A DNA stretch of 40,109 nucleotides from an uncultured bacterium (GTDB taxonomy: Bacteria; Patescibacteriota; Patescibacteriia; Patescibacteriales; UBA12465), in the NCBI GenBank assembly GCA_903945435.1, contig CAJAVM010000017.1, positions 1 through 40,109 on the forward strand, written 5' to 3'. The notes below the pieces were generated by a model that was not told the origin of the DNA, ran no database searches, and saw only the letters and a program-made list of their open reading frames with translations. Below, piece after piece: positions 33,072 through 40,109 of the stretch (within the stretch, counting starts at the first letter, position 1; every line of letters begins with the position of its first letter). Made by a program: the position numbers and the translations under genes.

Positions 33072-34598
33072 TTAGAAAATTAACTGGCCATCGGGAAGCC
33101 CCTTTAATTCTTTATCAGTAATAATTTTAACGTTAGAGAATTGATAGCCTTGTTTGAGAAAGACGGCTTGGCTAGAAAAGAGCATTTTTTTACCATTAGC
33201 AACCAAGTATACGCTCGTTCCATTACTAGATTTTACTAATTTATTATTTAAAGTTGAGCTAGTTATTTCTTTCGTAGTTTTAATTATTGTACCCAGTTTA
33301 TATACAGCTAGTTGAGCCTTTTTAACTACCATAATATCTTTAGAAGTATAATTGAGTCCAGTAACAACATTCCATTTAGCAATTGGTTTTTTATAATTAC
33401 CGTCTATTAGGTAGACAATATTACTTTTTTCTTCTTTAACGAGTTGGCCATCGCGCAACATTCCAAAATAGGCGGGGCTATCTTTGTATTGTTTAAAATA
33501 TTTTTCTTCAATTGTTTTAATAGTTTTAGTTGATAGACTCTTTATTTTTTCACTATTATTAATCGCAGTTTTAGTATCGTTATATAAAAAATAAGTAATA
33601 TTTTTATATTTTACTAAATCACCGTTTTTAAAATATTGATTAAGATACTCAATATTCATAGGAGCGGTTTTGAAAGAATATGTTTGGCTTTCAAAGCTTT
33701 TTTTATTGAGGGGACTACTCATTTTTATGCGGTAATAATAAGTTGTATTAGCTTCTAGTTTAGTTAGGGTTGCTTTGTGATTTAAACTGGAAGTCGCGGT
33801 AACTTTAGTTAATTTGTTTAAAGCTTTTGGAGAGGTTCCATAAGCAATATCAGCTGTTGCTAAAACATTACTAGTCCAGGTAATGATTGCGCTTTCGGGC
33901 ATTAAGGGGGCCTGATTGTAGCCTTCAGGGATTAAATTACTAATTTTTATTTCATTATAACTTTGACTATCAGTTGTGAAATCTCCGGTGCTTACTGATG
34001 GATTATTATCTTTATCTTTCACACTGATTTCAAAAAAATATTTAGTTGAAGCTTTTAATCCACTGATAATTACTAAGTGTTCTAGATTATAAGTAGTATT
34101 GCTCCAGGTTTTATTTAACAATTTTTCACTTGTTCCGTATTTAACACTAGCTTTTGTTAGTTCATTAGTTGAAAATGAAAACGCAAACGCGGTATCGATA
34201 GTTTGTATCTTTTTAACATTAGAAATTACGGCGGCTTTAGTATCGATCATTTTATCGGTATTGAAATACTTTACAAAAGATTCAGATGTCGCTCCGTTCT
34301 TATCTTTAGCAACCACTTTATAATAATAATCTTGGCCTTTTCTTAGTCCTGTTAAATCAACAACGTGAGTTTGGCTTAAATTTGTATCACCTACATAAAA
34401 AGACATATCTTCCTGGCTTTTACCAAAAAAGACGTGTCCTGTAGTTGGTTCGTTAGTTGACCAAAAGACCTGAGTTTTTCCTTCTTGCAGGGCGCCTAAT
34501 TTAATATCGTATATTCTTGCTTCCGCTTTCACGGCGGTTGCCATTAATAAGCTTAAACAAAAAACGAATAAACAGGTTAATAAAGTTTTATTTTTCAT
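33072..34598 (-). CDS. Secreted protein with Fn3-like domains and C-terminal DG-LVK repeats
   Basis: The 508-residue protein has a signal peptide (about residues 1-26, ending VKA-EA). Three beta-sandwich domains like Fn3 or the purple-acid-phosphatase N-domain follow (about 27-115, 120-210 and 215-312), each with the sequence style TNE or SN...A..YGTS...L..LKA.T.Y.Y.I. The last part (about 320-508) has degenerate repeats of the kind NGDLVKYKN.TYFLYN, DGQLVKEEKSNIVYLIDG and NKLVKSSNGTSVYLVANG, known from surface proteins of Patescibacteria. No catalytic residues are apparent, so it is probably a wall or S-layer-type adhesin. It has its own promoter with an extended -10. Confidence 0.8.
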   Translation of the reverse strand: MKNKTLLTCLFVFCLSLLMATAVKAEARIYDIKLGALQEGKTQVFWSTNEPTTGHVFFGKSQEDMSFYVGDTNLSQTHVVDLTGLRKGQDYYYKVVAKDKNGATSESFVKYFNTDKMIDTKAAVISNVKKIQTIDTAFAFSFSTNELTKASVKYGTSEKLLNKTWSNTTYNLEHLVIISGLKASTKYFFEISVKDKDNNPSVSTGDFTTDSQSYNEIKISNLIPEGYNQAPLMPESAIITWTSNVLATADIAYGTSPKALNKLTKVTATSSLNHKATLTKLEANTTYYYRIKMSSPLNKKSFESQTYSFKTAPMNIEYLNQYFKNGDLVKYKNITYFLYNDTKTAINNSEKIKSLSTKTIKTIEEKYFKQYKDSPAYFGMLRDGQLVKEEKSNIVYLIDGNYKKPIAKWNVVTGLNYTSKDIMVVKKAQLAVYKLGTIIKTTKEITSSTLNNKLVKSSNGTSVYLVANGKKMLFSSQAVFLKQGYQFSNVKIITDKELKGLPDGQLIF

Positions 34599-34618
34599 AT
34601 AGTATTATTAGTTATTTA

Positions 34619-34648
34619 ATTATATCATACTATCTAAAGGTTTGTCAC
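34619..34648 (-). promoter_or_regulatory. Promoter of the Fn3-like surface protein
   Basis: On the minus strand, GTGACA (34643-34648), 18 bp, then a perfect TATAAT (34619-34624) preceded by TGA (extended -10). The start codon lies 20 bp after the -10. The -10 is part of an 11-bp word TGATATAATTA that recurs twice in the opposite direction in the same intergenic region. Confidence 0.65.
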
Positions 34649-34679
34649 AAGCTTTTTAACTATCAAAAACCTAATTAAT

Positions 34680-34722
34680 TTGATATAATTAAATTCAAGT
34701 TAATTATTAATTGATATAATTA
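34680..34722 (+). repeat. Direct repeat of an extended -10 word before the anchored surface-protein gene
   Basis: TTGATATAATTA occurs at 34680-34691 and again at 34711-34722, 31 bp apart (about three helical turns). The first has the form TGATATAAT and can act as an extended -10 for the gene at 34724. The second is too near the ATG to serve that start unless transcription begins inside the gene. No strong -35 is visible. Confidence 0.5.
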
Positions 34723-34723
34723 T

Positions 34724-36157
34724 ATGAATAAAAAAATTTACATTGCTGCTAGCGTTTTGGTGATTTTAGTTGTTGTTGTAATAATTTTTGTAAAATCACA
34801 AACAATGATTTTTGTTCCGCCTGATAAAAATGGAGAAGTGAAGATAGACAGCACAAATAATAATTATCAATCAGAAGCCATCAGCGTTCTTCCGGCCGGA
34901 GCTTTTGGAAGCTTAGCTTCTTTGGGGAGCACGGTTCCTACAAGTGAATCCGCTAAAATATCAGCGGCCCCTTTAGGAATGGGTGGTAGTAGCGCGGTAA
35001 GAACTGTGATGTCCGCAGATGCAACTGTTAGTTCTAGCATGATAGCGCCAATAGACGCTAAAATTATGCCACCATTTTACGGTTTTCAATATGTTTATAA
35101 AGGAGAGGCTCTAGATTTGAAAGAAGAAAGTGCTTCCGTTTTTCGTCGTTTAAAGGGTGATGGCACTGTAGCGCGAAATTTTGCATCATCTCTAGGAGAC
35201 TTCGGTTTTTCTGATTTAAGTTTGAAAACCTTTAATAATTTGAAGGTGACCAACTTTTCTGTCGTTGAAGATAAGGAGCAGGGGTTAATGATTAATTTCG
35301 ATTTCAACGAAGATAATATTTATATTTACGAAAATTGGGAGAAGTGGAAGTATGCCGAAAGAGATGCTTGTGGCAGTGACCAGGCTTGTTGGGATAGATA
35401 TCGTATCAAGATAGAAAATGTTCCAGCTGATGAAGATTTAATTGCTATGTCAGATAGTTTTTTATCTGAGCATAAAATAAATCTTGAACATTATGGAAAC
35501 GCGATGGTTGATAATGTTTGGCGTGAAAATTATAATCTTGCAGAAGATAAAACCAACTATTATATTCCAGAATCTGCGACGGTTATTTATCCTTTGTTAA
35601 TTGATGGCCAGGTAGTGAGAGACCAGAGTGGAAGTTATGCTGGGTTAAGAGTAAATATTAATTTACTGAAGAAAGCTGCTTCTGGTTTGAGCGGCCTAAC
35701 CCCATATCGTTATGAATCTTCAAGCTATGCTCTAGAGACATCCTCGGAGACTATTATTAAATTAGCAGAGAATGGTGGTTGGAATAGAAATTATTATATG
35801 CAGGCGGAAAATCTAAAAACTATTAATCTTGGTACTCCGGTGAGATCGTATGTTCAAATTTGGAAATATGAAAATAATCGTAATGATGAACTTTTAGTTC
35901 CAGCTTTAATTTTCCCAGTTCTTAATGCTGAGGAGTTGGGTTATTATTATGGCCAGAAATACGTGGTTGTTCCTTTGGTAAAAGAAATGATTCAGGATTT
36001 AGGAAATCAACCTATACCCATGCCTTATCTGATGAAGGGAAGCGTTGATGGCTCAAGCGGAAGTACTGGTGCTGGTAGCGCTGGTTCTGTCGGGGGAATA
36101 GAACCGGCTGTTGGCGCTACTGAAATAATGCCCGTCCCAACACCGATGGTTAAATAA
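34724..36157 (+). CDS. Anchored extracellular protein of unknown function
   Basis: A 477-residue product: one N-terminal membrane helix (about residues 4-24), a Ser/Ala/Gly-rich stalk up to about 110, a mixed alpha/beta domain (about 115-425) that includes a short Cys pair (CGSDQAC, near 222), and a low-complexity tail rich in Gly, Ser and Pro (GSSGSTGAGSAGS, then PVPTP). No family is recognised. The tail and anchor suggest an exposed protein that spans the wall. It is divergent from the Fn3-like gene and 9 bp before the permease gene, so it may be in the same unit. Confidence 0.7.
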   Translation: MNKKIYIAASVLVILVVVVIIFVKSQTMIFVPPDKNGEVKIDSTNNNYQSEAISVLPAGAFGSLASLGSTVPTSESAKISAAPLGMGGSSAVRTVMSADATVSSSMIAPIDAKIMPPFYGFQYVYKGEALDLKEESASVFRRLKGDGTVARNFASSLGDFGFSDLSLKTFNNLKVTNFSVVEDKEQGLMINFDFNEDNIYIYENWEKWKYAERDACGSDQACWDRYRIKIENVPADEDLIAMSDSFLSEHKINLEHYGNAMVDNVWRENYNLAEDKTNYYIPESATVIYPLLIDGQVVRDQSGSYAGLRVNINLLKKAASGLSGLTPYRYESSSYALETSSETIIKLAENGGWNRNYYMQAENLKTINLGTPVRSYVQIWKYENNRNDELLVPALIFPVLNAEELGYYYGQKYVVVPLVKEMIQDLGNQPIPMPYLMKGSVDGSSGSTGAGSAGSVGGIEPAVGATEIMPVPTPMVK

Positions 36158-36166
36158 ATATTTTGC

Positions 36167-37150
36167 ATGAATATATTTTCTCTATTTCAATTACTAGCTG
36201 ATTGGCTTACTTACGATATTTTTCAGATTGATGTCAGTTCTCATTTAGGCGTATCTCTTAACTTTTTTTTGAATGACTCTTTCAAGATTCTATTTTTATT
36301 GTTGCTGATTAATTATTTGATGGCAGTAATTCGATATTATTTACCGATAGAGAAAATGAGAAGTTTTTTAGCTTCTCGTCGCTGGTATGGTTTTGATCAT
36401 GTTTTTGCTTCTTTGTTCGGAGCGATAACTCCTTTTTGCTCTTGCTCATCTATCCCTCTATTTGTTGGGTTTGTTGGAGCCGGGATTCCCTTGGGAGTTA
36501 CTCTTTCTTTTCTAATTACTTCTCCACTAATTAATGAAGCGGCAATCGTTTTATTTATTGGCCTGTTTGGTTGGAAAATAACTCTCGCTTATGTAGCGGC
36601 TGGAATATTCTTGGGTGTTTTTGGTGGGTATATTCTAGGAAAAATGAAATTGGAAAAATATGTGGCCGACCATATTTTTCAAGGAGAAGTCACTAAGCCG
36701 CTGCAAAATAAAAGTGTTGTCGAAAAAAAATCTTATAGTATATTGTTAGCTAAATTTTGGCGTGAAGGCTGGTCTTTAACCAAAAGATTAATGCCATATA
36801 TTTTAGTTGGAGTCTTGCTTGGGGCTTTAATTCATGGATTTGTACCGACGGGATTTTTTGAAAAATATATTAGTGCTAGCAATCCTTTTGCTGTTCCTAT
36901 TGCAGTTATTATCGCCGTTCCGATGTATGCTAATGCAGTTAGTGTTATTCCTATTGTTCAAGCTTTAGTTGATAAGGGAATTCCACTAGGAACCGCGCTT
37001 GCTTTTATGATGGCCGTTGTTGGTTTATCATTGCCAGAAGCTTTAATTCTTCAAAAAGTAATGAAAAGAAAATTATTAATTTCATTTTTTGCCGTTGTTT
37101 CTCTTAGTATAATTTTGATTGGATATTTATTTAATATTTTTTTAAAGTAA
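36167..37150 (+). CDS. Permease of the ArsP/DUF318 (UPF0718) family
   Basis: The 327-residue integral membrane protein has two related halves with about eight helices. The conserved ITPFCSCSSIPLFVGFVGAGIPLG and LITSPLINEAAIVL segments in the first half, and PMYANAVSVIPIVQALVDKGIPLGTALAF in the second, are typical of this family. Some members export methylarsenicals or other metal(loid)s, and the CSCSS cysteines may bind metal. A Lys/Glu-rich loop joins the halves (about 160-195). The real substrate here is unknown. It is between the anchored protein (9 bp) and the PEP-utilising protein (9 bp). Confidence 0.85.
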   Translation: MNIFSLFQLLADWLTYDIFQIDVSSHLGVSLNFFLNDSFKILFLLLLINYLMAVIRYYLPIEKMRSFLASRRWYGFDHVFASLFGAITPFCSCSSIPLFVGFVGAGIPLGVTLSFLITSPLINEAAIVLFIGLFGWKITLAYVAAGIFLGVFGGYILGKMKLEKYVADHIFQGEVTKPLQNKSVVEKKSYSILLAKFWREGWSLTKRLMPYILVGVLLGALIHGFVPTGFFEKYISASNPFAVPIAVIIAVPMYANAVSVIPIVQALVDKGIPLGTALAFMMAVVGLSLPEALILQKVMKRKLLISFFAVVSLSIILIGYLFNIFLK

Positions 37151-37159
37151 ATTTCTTAT

Positions 37160-38650
37160 ATGAGCATGAGAGCGAGTCATTACTATAAAGACGAAGTTGT
37201 AAAAGTTGGGAGGTGGGCCTGCTTACCGCTAGATGGTGAAACTTGGTTTGGGAATAAATCTTCTGATTACTTTAAGGAATACTTTGGTATTTATAAAGGT
37301 GGATTATATATATTTTTTGAGGGTTTTTTCTATGGTTATCTGACTCAAGATTTATTTAAAAAACTTAGTCAAAGAATATCGGAGCTTAATAAAAAGGATT
37401 ATAAATCTTTAGAGAAAAAATTAAACTTTTTTTATTTACTTAAGAAAGAGGCTAAGCAGGCGGTATTAGAAATTTCAAGTACTGAATATACAAAGCTATC
37501 AAATAAAAAATTAGCTAATCGATTTTTGTTGATTCGCGATTGGATTAGAAGGGTTACTATTTTTGACCAACTAGGATTTGTTGGTGAAGACTTCTTACTG
37601 TCCTTAGCTGAGGACGTTTTAGTTAATAGGCTTGGCCTTTTAAAGAATTCATTAGAATATAATGAAGTATTGTTTGCGTTAACTAAACCGCAAGAAATTT
37701 CAACTACTTTATCGGAGAAGAGATATGCATTGAAGCAGGCGCTTGAAGTTAAGCGCCAAAAAATTAGTTTAGCTAAAGCGAGCAAAAAGATGGCCAAAGA
37801 TTATGGTTGGATGCCAGTTTTTTGTTGTGGAGAGCCGTGGAGTAAAGAGTATTATCAGAAAGAGCTGCAAAGCTTAATCAAGAAAAATATAAAAGAATTA
37901 GAAAAAGAATATTCTATATTGCAAGGGTATCGGAAGAATAGAAATAATGATATTAAGCGGATTGTTAAAAAATATAATATTCAAAATCAGGATTTACAAA
38001 AATTTATTGATTTTGGTTTAGCGCTTGATGGTCGCAATGAGGCGGAATATTTTGTTAGTTTTTCCGGATTTTATCTTTTACCCCTATATAAAGAAATAGC
38101 TAAAAGATTAAATGCCTCTATTAATCAAATTAGACTTTTATTTGAAGATGAGCTGATGGATTGTTTATTGGGGAAGAAAGATATTAATAAGCTGTTGTCA
38201 GGATTTGGTAAAATGAGAGGGTTTGGTTTTAACAAGTCAATGTCTAAGCGTTTTATTTTTTCGGGAACTGAGGCTCAGGCTCTTTTTAAGTATATTGAAA
38301 AAAATGCTGAACAGGCTCAGGGAAATGATGAAACTCAAGGAGTTTGTGCGAGTCCTGGCAAAGTGCGGGGAATTATTAGAATAGTTACTTCTCCCGATGA
38401 AAACAACAAAGTTAAAGACGGCGATATTTTAGTTACTTACGCCACTACCGTTGATTATCTCCCGGCAATGAAGCGCGCTGTGGCCATTATTACGGAAGTT
38501 GGCGGATTAACTTGTCATGCGGCCGTTGTTTCTCGAGAATTTGGCATTCCTTGTATTATTGCTCTTAAAAATGCCATGCATAACTTTAAAGACGGCGATT
38601 TAGTAGAACTCGATGCGGATAAGGGGGTGGTGAGAGCATTAAAGGGTTAA
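37160..38650 (+). CDS. PEP-utilising mobile-domain protein with a novel N-terminal region
   Basis: The 496-residue protein ends in a PEP-utilising 'mobile' (phosphohistidine) domain of about 100 residues: VCASPGKVRGIIRIVTSPDE, DGDILVTYATTVDYLPAMKR, and GGLTCHAAVVSREFGIPC with the phospho-accepting His (H453). PEP synthase and rifampicin phosphotransferase carry this domain with an ATP-grasp domain. Here the approximately 390-residue front part is mostly helical and Lys/Glu-rich, and shows no obvious ATP-grasp motif or PEP-binding barrel. It may take its phosphate from another protein. No function is claimed. It follows the permease gene by 9 bp. Confidence 0.75.
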   Translation: MSMRASHYYKDEVVKVGRWACLPLDGETWFGNKSSDYFKEYFGIYKGGLYIFFEGFFYGYLTQDLFKKLSQRISELNKKDYKSLEKKLNFFYLLKKEAKQAVLEISSTEYTKLSNKKLANRFLLIRDWIRRVTIFDQLGFVGEDFLLSLAEDVLVNRLGLLKNSLEYNEVLFALTKPQEISTTLSEKRYALKQALEVKRQKISLAKASKKMAKDYGWMPVFCCGEPWSKEYYQKELQSLIKKNIKELEKEYSILQGYRKNRNNDIKRIVKKYNIQNQDLQKFIDFGLALDGRNEAEYFVSFSGFYLLPLYKEIAKRLNASINQIRLLFEDELMDCLLGKKDINKLLSGFGKMRGFGFNKSMSKRFIFSGTEAQALFKYIEKNAEQAQGNDETQGVCASPGKVRGIIRIVTSPDENNKVKDGDILVTYATTVDYLPAMKRAVAIITEVGGLTCHAAVVSREFGIPCIIALKNAMHNFKDGDLVELDADKGVVRALKG

Positions 38651-38652
38651 TA

Positions 38653-38681
38653 TTGACAGATTATATAATTTATGTTATAAT
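38653..38681 (+). promoter_or_regulatory. Consensus sigma-70 promoter with extended -10
   Basis: A perfect TTGACA (38653-38658), 17-bp spacer and perfect TATAAT (38676-38681), with TGT before the -10. The TTG of the -35 coincides with a potential TTG start of the following frame, so that start is rejected. The leader to the ATG at 38731 is about 40 bases. It begins 3 bp after the previous stop codon. Confidence 0.85.
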
Positions 38682-38730
38682 AATCTCACAATTAGTTCCT
38701 TTAAATAACGTAGTATACACCCCAATTACC

Positions 38731-39132
38731 ATGAGAAAGTTAGAAATTTGCGCTGTTGTTTCAGTAATTATCTTCTTGGCTCTAGCAATAGATTCGATGA
38801 AGTATTACAAACATACAAACACTATGAGAACGGCCACAGTTGTTGGCTATAAAGATGGCGAATCTATAAATCTCGCCACCACGATTATTACCGGTAGCAT
38901 TATGGCCGGTTTATTTACAGCAGACGATGCAAGAGTTCTTCTCCAGATTGATGGAGAAAAAGACACCGTTTCCACGGTAGTTGGACAATGGTTTGCTACT
39001 GCAGTAAAATCAAAAATTGACTCCACTGGTAAATGGTCCGGAAGAGTCAAATTAGAAATGAAGCAGGAATTTTTTAAAGATAAAGAAACTCAGCATACTA
39101 GAAAGTATGTAATTCAATCTTTAGAAGATTAA
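38731..39132 (+). CDS. Small membrane-anchored protein of unknown function
   Basis: The 133-residue product has one N-terminal membrane helix (about residues 4-20), then a soluble domain with alternating strands (TATVVGYKDGESINLATTII, ARVLLQIDGEKD, GRVKLEMKQEFF). No family is recognised. The ATG at 38731 is chosen because the frame's earlier TTG lies in the -35 box of the promoter. It is driven by the best promoter of the window and closed by a clear terminator, so it is probably a well-expressed monocistronic gene. No Shine-Dalgarno element; C at -1. Confidence 0.7.
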   Translation: MRKLEICAVVSVIIFLALAIDSMKYYKHTNTMRTATVVGYKDGESINLATTIITGSIMAGLFTADDARVLLQIDGEKDTVSTVVGQWFATAVKSKIDSTGKWSGRVKLEMKQEFFKDKETQHTRKYVIQSLED

Positions 39133-39142
39133 AAACATTTAG

Positions 39143-39178
39143 AGGCCTCAAAGATTATCTTGAGGCCTTCTTTATTTT
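39143..39178 (+). terminator. Intrinsic terminator after the small anchored gene
   Basis: The 9-bp perfect stem AGGCCTCAA/TTGAGGCCT (39143-39151 with 39160-39168), 8-base loop, then TTCTTTATTTT. The convergent Nudix gene ends at 39206; the minus-strand T-run is weaker, so it mainly serves the plus strand. Confidence 0.88.
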
Positions 39179-39205
39179 CTAAAATAGTAACTGTTACAGT
39201 AGAAG

Positions 39206-39616
39206 TTAGTTATTGAGTATTAAATCTTTTATATATTTCCAGCGGTGGGGAAGCGTAAGAGCAGCTTCTTTATCAAACCATTTTAAATCTAAAGCTTGAT
39301 TATCAATTTCCATGGTTCCGCCAGTTATAGTTCCTTCAAAAATTATTAATTCTATTTCTTCGGTATCGGTTGAATTTCCTAAATATTCTTTTTTAGGAAT
39401 TATTGCTTTAAAAATTACATCACCGAGAATAATTTGATAGCCACTTTCTTCCTTTGCTTCTCTAATTGCTGCCTCTTCAAAAGACTCTCCTTCGTCGACG
39501 TGTCCACCGGGAAAACACCATAGCCCTTTAGAGAGCCGGCCGCCTTCTTGTAAAAGAAGGACTTTATTATCTTGAGAAATATAAGTAAAGGCAACTTTGG
39601 TTAATTGGTTGGTCAT
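39206..39616 (-). CDS. Nudix hydrolase
   Basis: The 136-residue protein has the full Nudix box GGHVDEGESFEEAAIREAKEESGY (pattern Gx5Ex7REUXEEXGU), which binds Mg and cleaves nucleoside-diphosphate-linked compounds. The start TKVAFTYISQDNKVLLLQEG and the rest of the fold are typical of MutT-like members. The substrate could be an oxidised or unusual nucleotide. It follows 8 bp after the deoxyribosyltransferase-like gene, so both may act in nucleotide clean-up or salvage. Confidence 0.9.
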   Translation of the reverse strand: MTNQLTKVAFTYISQDNKVLLLQEGGRLSKGLWCFPGGHVDEGESFEEAAIREAKEESGYQIILGDVIFKAIIPKKEYLGNSTDTEEIELIIFEGTITGGTMEIDNQALDLKWFDKEAALTLPHRWKYIKDLILNN

Positions 39617-39624
39617 ATTGTATA

Positions 39625-40089
39625 TTAGGATATTTTGTTTATATCACCATTTATAAAAATTGGTTTCATTCCATATATTTCTTGAGTATAAGAAATTTCT
39701 GATGAAACTTGGTTTAGGATATAAATAGGCTTATTTAAATAGAAAGCAACGCCCATCTCGATTAAAGTATTTCCGCCAATATATCCTACGATACCTTTTT
39801 TCTCATAATTTACAACCAAAATTGCATCGCACCACTCGATTTTTTTGTAATGGTCTGAGATTGCCTTAGCCTTTAAATCCCAAATCCGATCATCTAAGGA
39901 GAATGATTTCATTCCTCCATTTTCTTCAATATATTTACCAAAGTAAATTGTTTTTCCGCCACCCATATCTTGAGGAGCCTCATTTTCTAGAAGTGGAATA
40001 AAAACTTCATGTCCAATATTTTCTAGTGATTTCTTGAGATTTTCCATTTCCTGATAGAAGGCGATGCTTCCACAAATTGTTATTTTCAT
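39625..40089 (-). CDS. Nucleoside 2-deoxyribosyltransferase-like protein
   Basis: The 154-residue protein shows the layout of the nucleoside 2-deoxyribosyltransferase-like superfamily: an N-terminal ITICGSIAF, a DH...KIEWCDAILVVNYEKKG strand, and GYIGGNTLIEMGVAFYLNKPIYIL, where NT and the E (of IEMG) sit at the place of the catalytic Glu. Enzymes of the group move or hydrolyse deoxynucleoside bases; others are of unknown function. It is upstream of the Nudix gene (8 bp). Only 20 bp remain before the window edge, so no promoter can be judged. Confidence 0.72.
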   Translation of the reverse strand: MKITICGSIAFYQEMENLKKSLENIGHEVFIPLLENEAPQDMGGGKTIYFGKYIEENGGMKSFSLDDRIWDLKAKAISDHYKKIEWCDAILVVNYEKKGIVGYIGGNTLIEMGVAFYLNKPIYILNQVSSEISYTQEIYGMKPIFINGDINKIS

Positions 40090-40109
40090 ATATTTTGACT
40101 ATTTCTCAA

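Noticed and set aside
34715-34720. Second TATAAT as promoter for the gene at 34724
   Set aside because: Transcription would start after the ATG; only the first copy can serve this start.
37432-37797. 121-residue minus-strand frame inside the PEP-utilising gene
   Set aside because: It overlaps a confidently coding region in full and shows no family features.
38653-38730. TTG start of the frame at 38653
   Set aside because: The TTG is part of a consensus -35 box (TTGACA) with TATAAT 17 bp away, so this stretch is promoter and leader, not coding.

Overview
The window is a gene-dense, AT-rich bacterial chromosome segment that most resembles a Patescibacteria (Candidate Phyla Radiation) genome, probably of the parcubacterial type. 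This is inferred from gene content and style, not from a marker tree. The pointers are short intergenic gaps, compact versions of core proteins (a 133-residue ATP synthase delta subunit), single-pass surface proteins with PEGA, DUF3160-like and Fn3-like domains, a fused thymidylate kinase-dUTPase, and almost no Shine-Dalgarno sequences before start codons. The standard bacterial code is used: most stops are TAA, a few TAG, and one clear TGA (15124-15126). No mobile element, phage gene or CRISPR array is visible.

Layout. 1-6550: the 3' end of an F1Fo ATP synthase operon (end of atpE, then atpF, atpH, atpA, atpG, atpD, atpC), interrupted between atpH and atpA by a small antisense membrane-protein gene, and followed 12 bp after atpC by a beta-carbonic-anhydrase-like gene. 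6565-11241: cell-wall functions (uppP on the minus strand; a nucleotidyltransferase, mltG and a large anchored DUF3160-like protein on the plus strand), divided by two overlapping divergent promoters. 11261-15126: two divergent polytopic membrane proteins of GT-C glycosyltransferase type. 15123-17407: miaB-miaA, the pair that makes the ms2i6A37 tRNA modification, closed by a terminator that contains the miaA stop codon.

17425-22738 is the most distinctive block: a tight minus-strand operon reading dCMP deaminase, tandem-duplicated ThyX-like protein, P-loop nucleotide kinase, Tmk-Dut fusion, gatB. The first four genes together could carry dCMP and dUTP through dUMP and dTMP to dTDP. Divergent from it, 22925-26802 holds a DUF167 gene, three family-2 glycosyltransferases and galU, which looks like a surface-polysaccharide operon. 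26890-29488: a PEGA-domain protein and murA. 29699-32674: rplU alone, a small membrane protein, recR, the ybaB-type gene and dnaB. 32711-33063: a tRNA-Lys/tRNA-Thr pair with its own promoter and terminator. 33072-38650: secreted or anchored surface proteins, an ArsP/DUF318-type permease and a PEP-utilising-domain protein. 38653-40089: a small anchored protein under a consensus promoter, then a Nudix hydrolase and a deoxyribosyltransferase-like protein.

Two expression features recur. Promoters tend to carry an extended -10 (TGnTATAAT). Start codons are usually preceded directly by T (about 34 of 40 genes), with no Shine-Dalgarno element. No single unmistakable new system is present. The best candidates for follow-up are the thymidylate operon with its two architectural oddities and the genes attached to or inserted into the ATP synthase operon.
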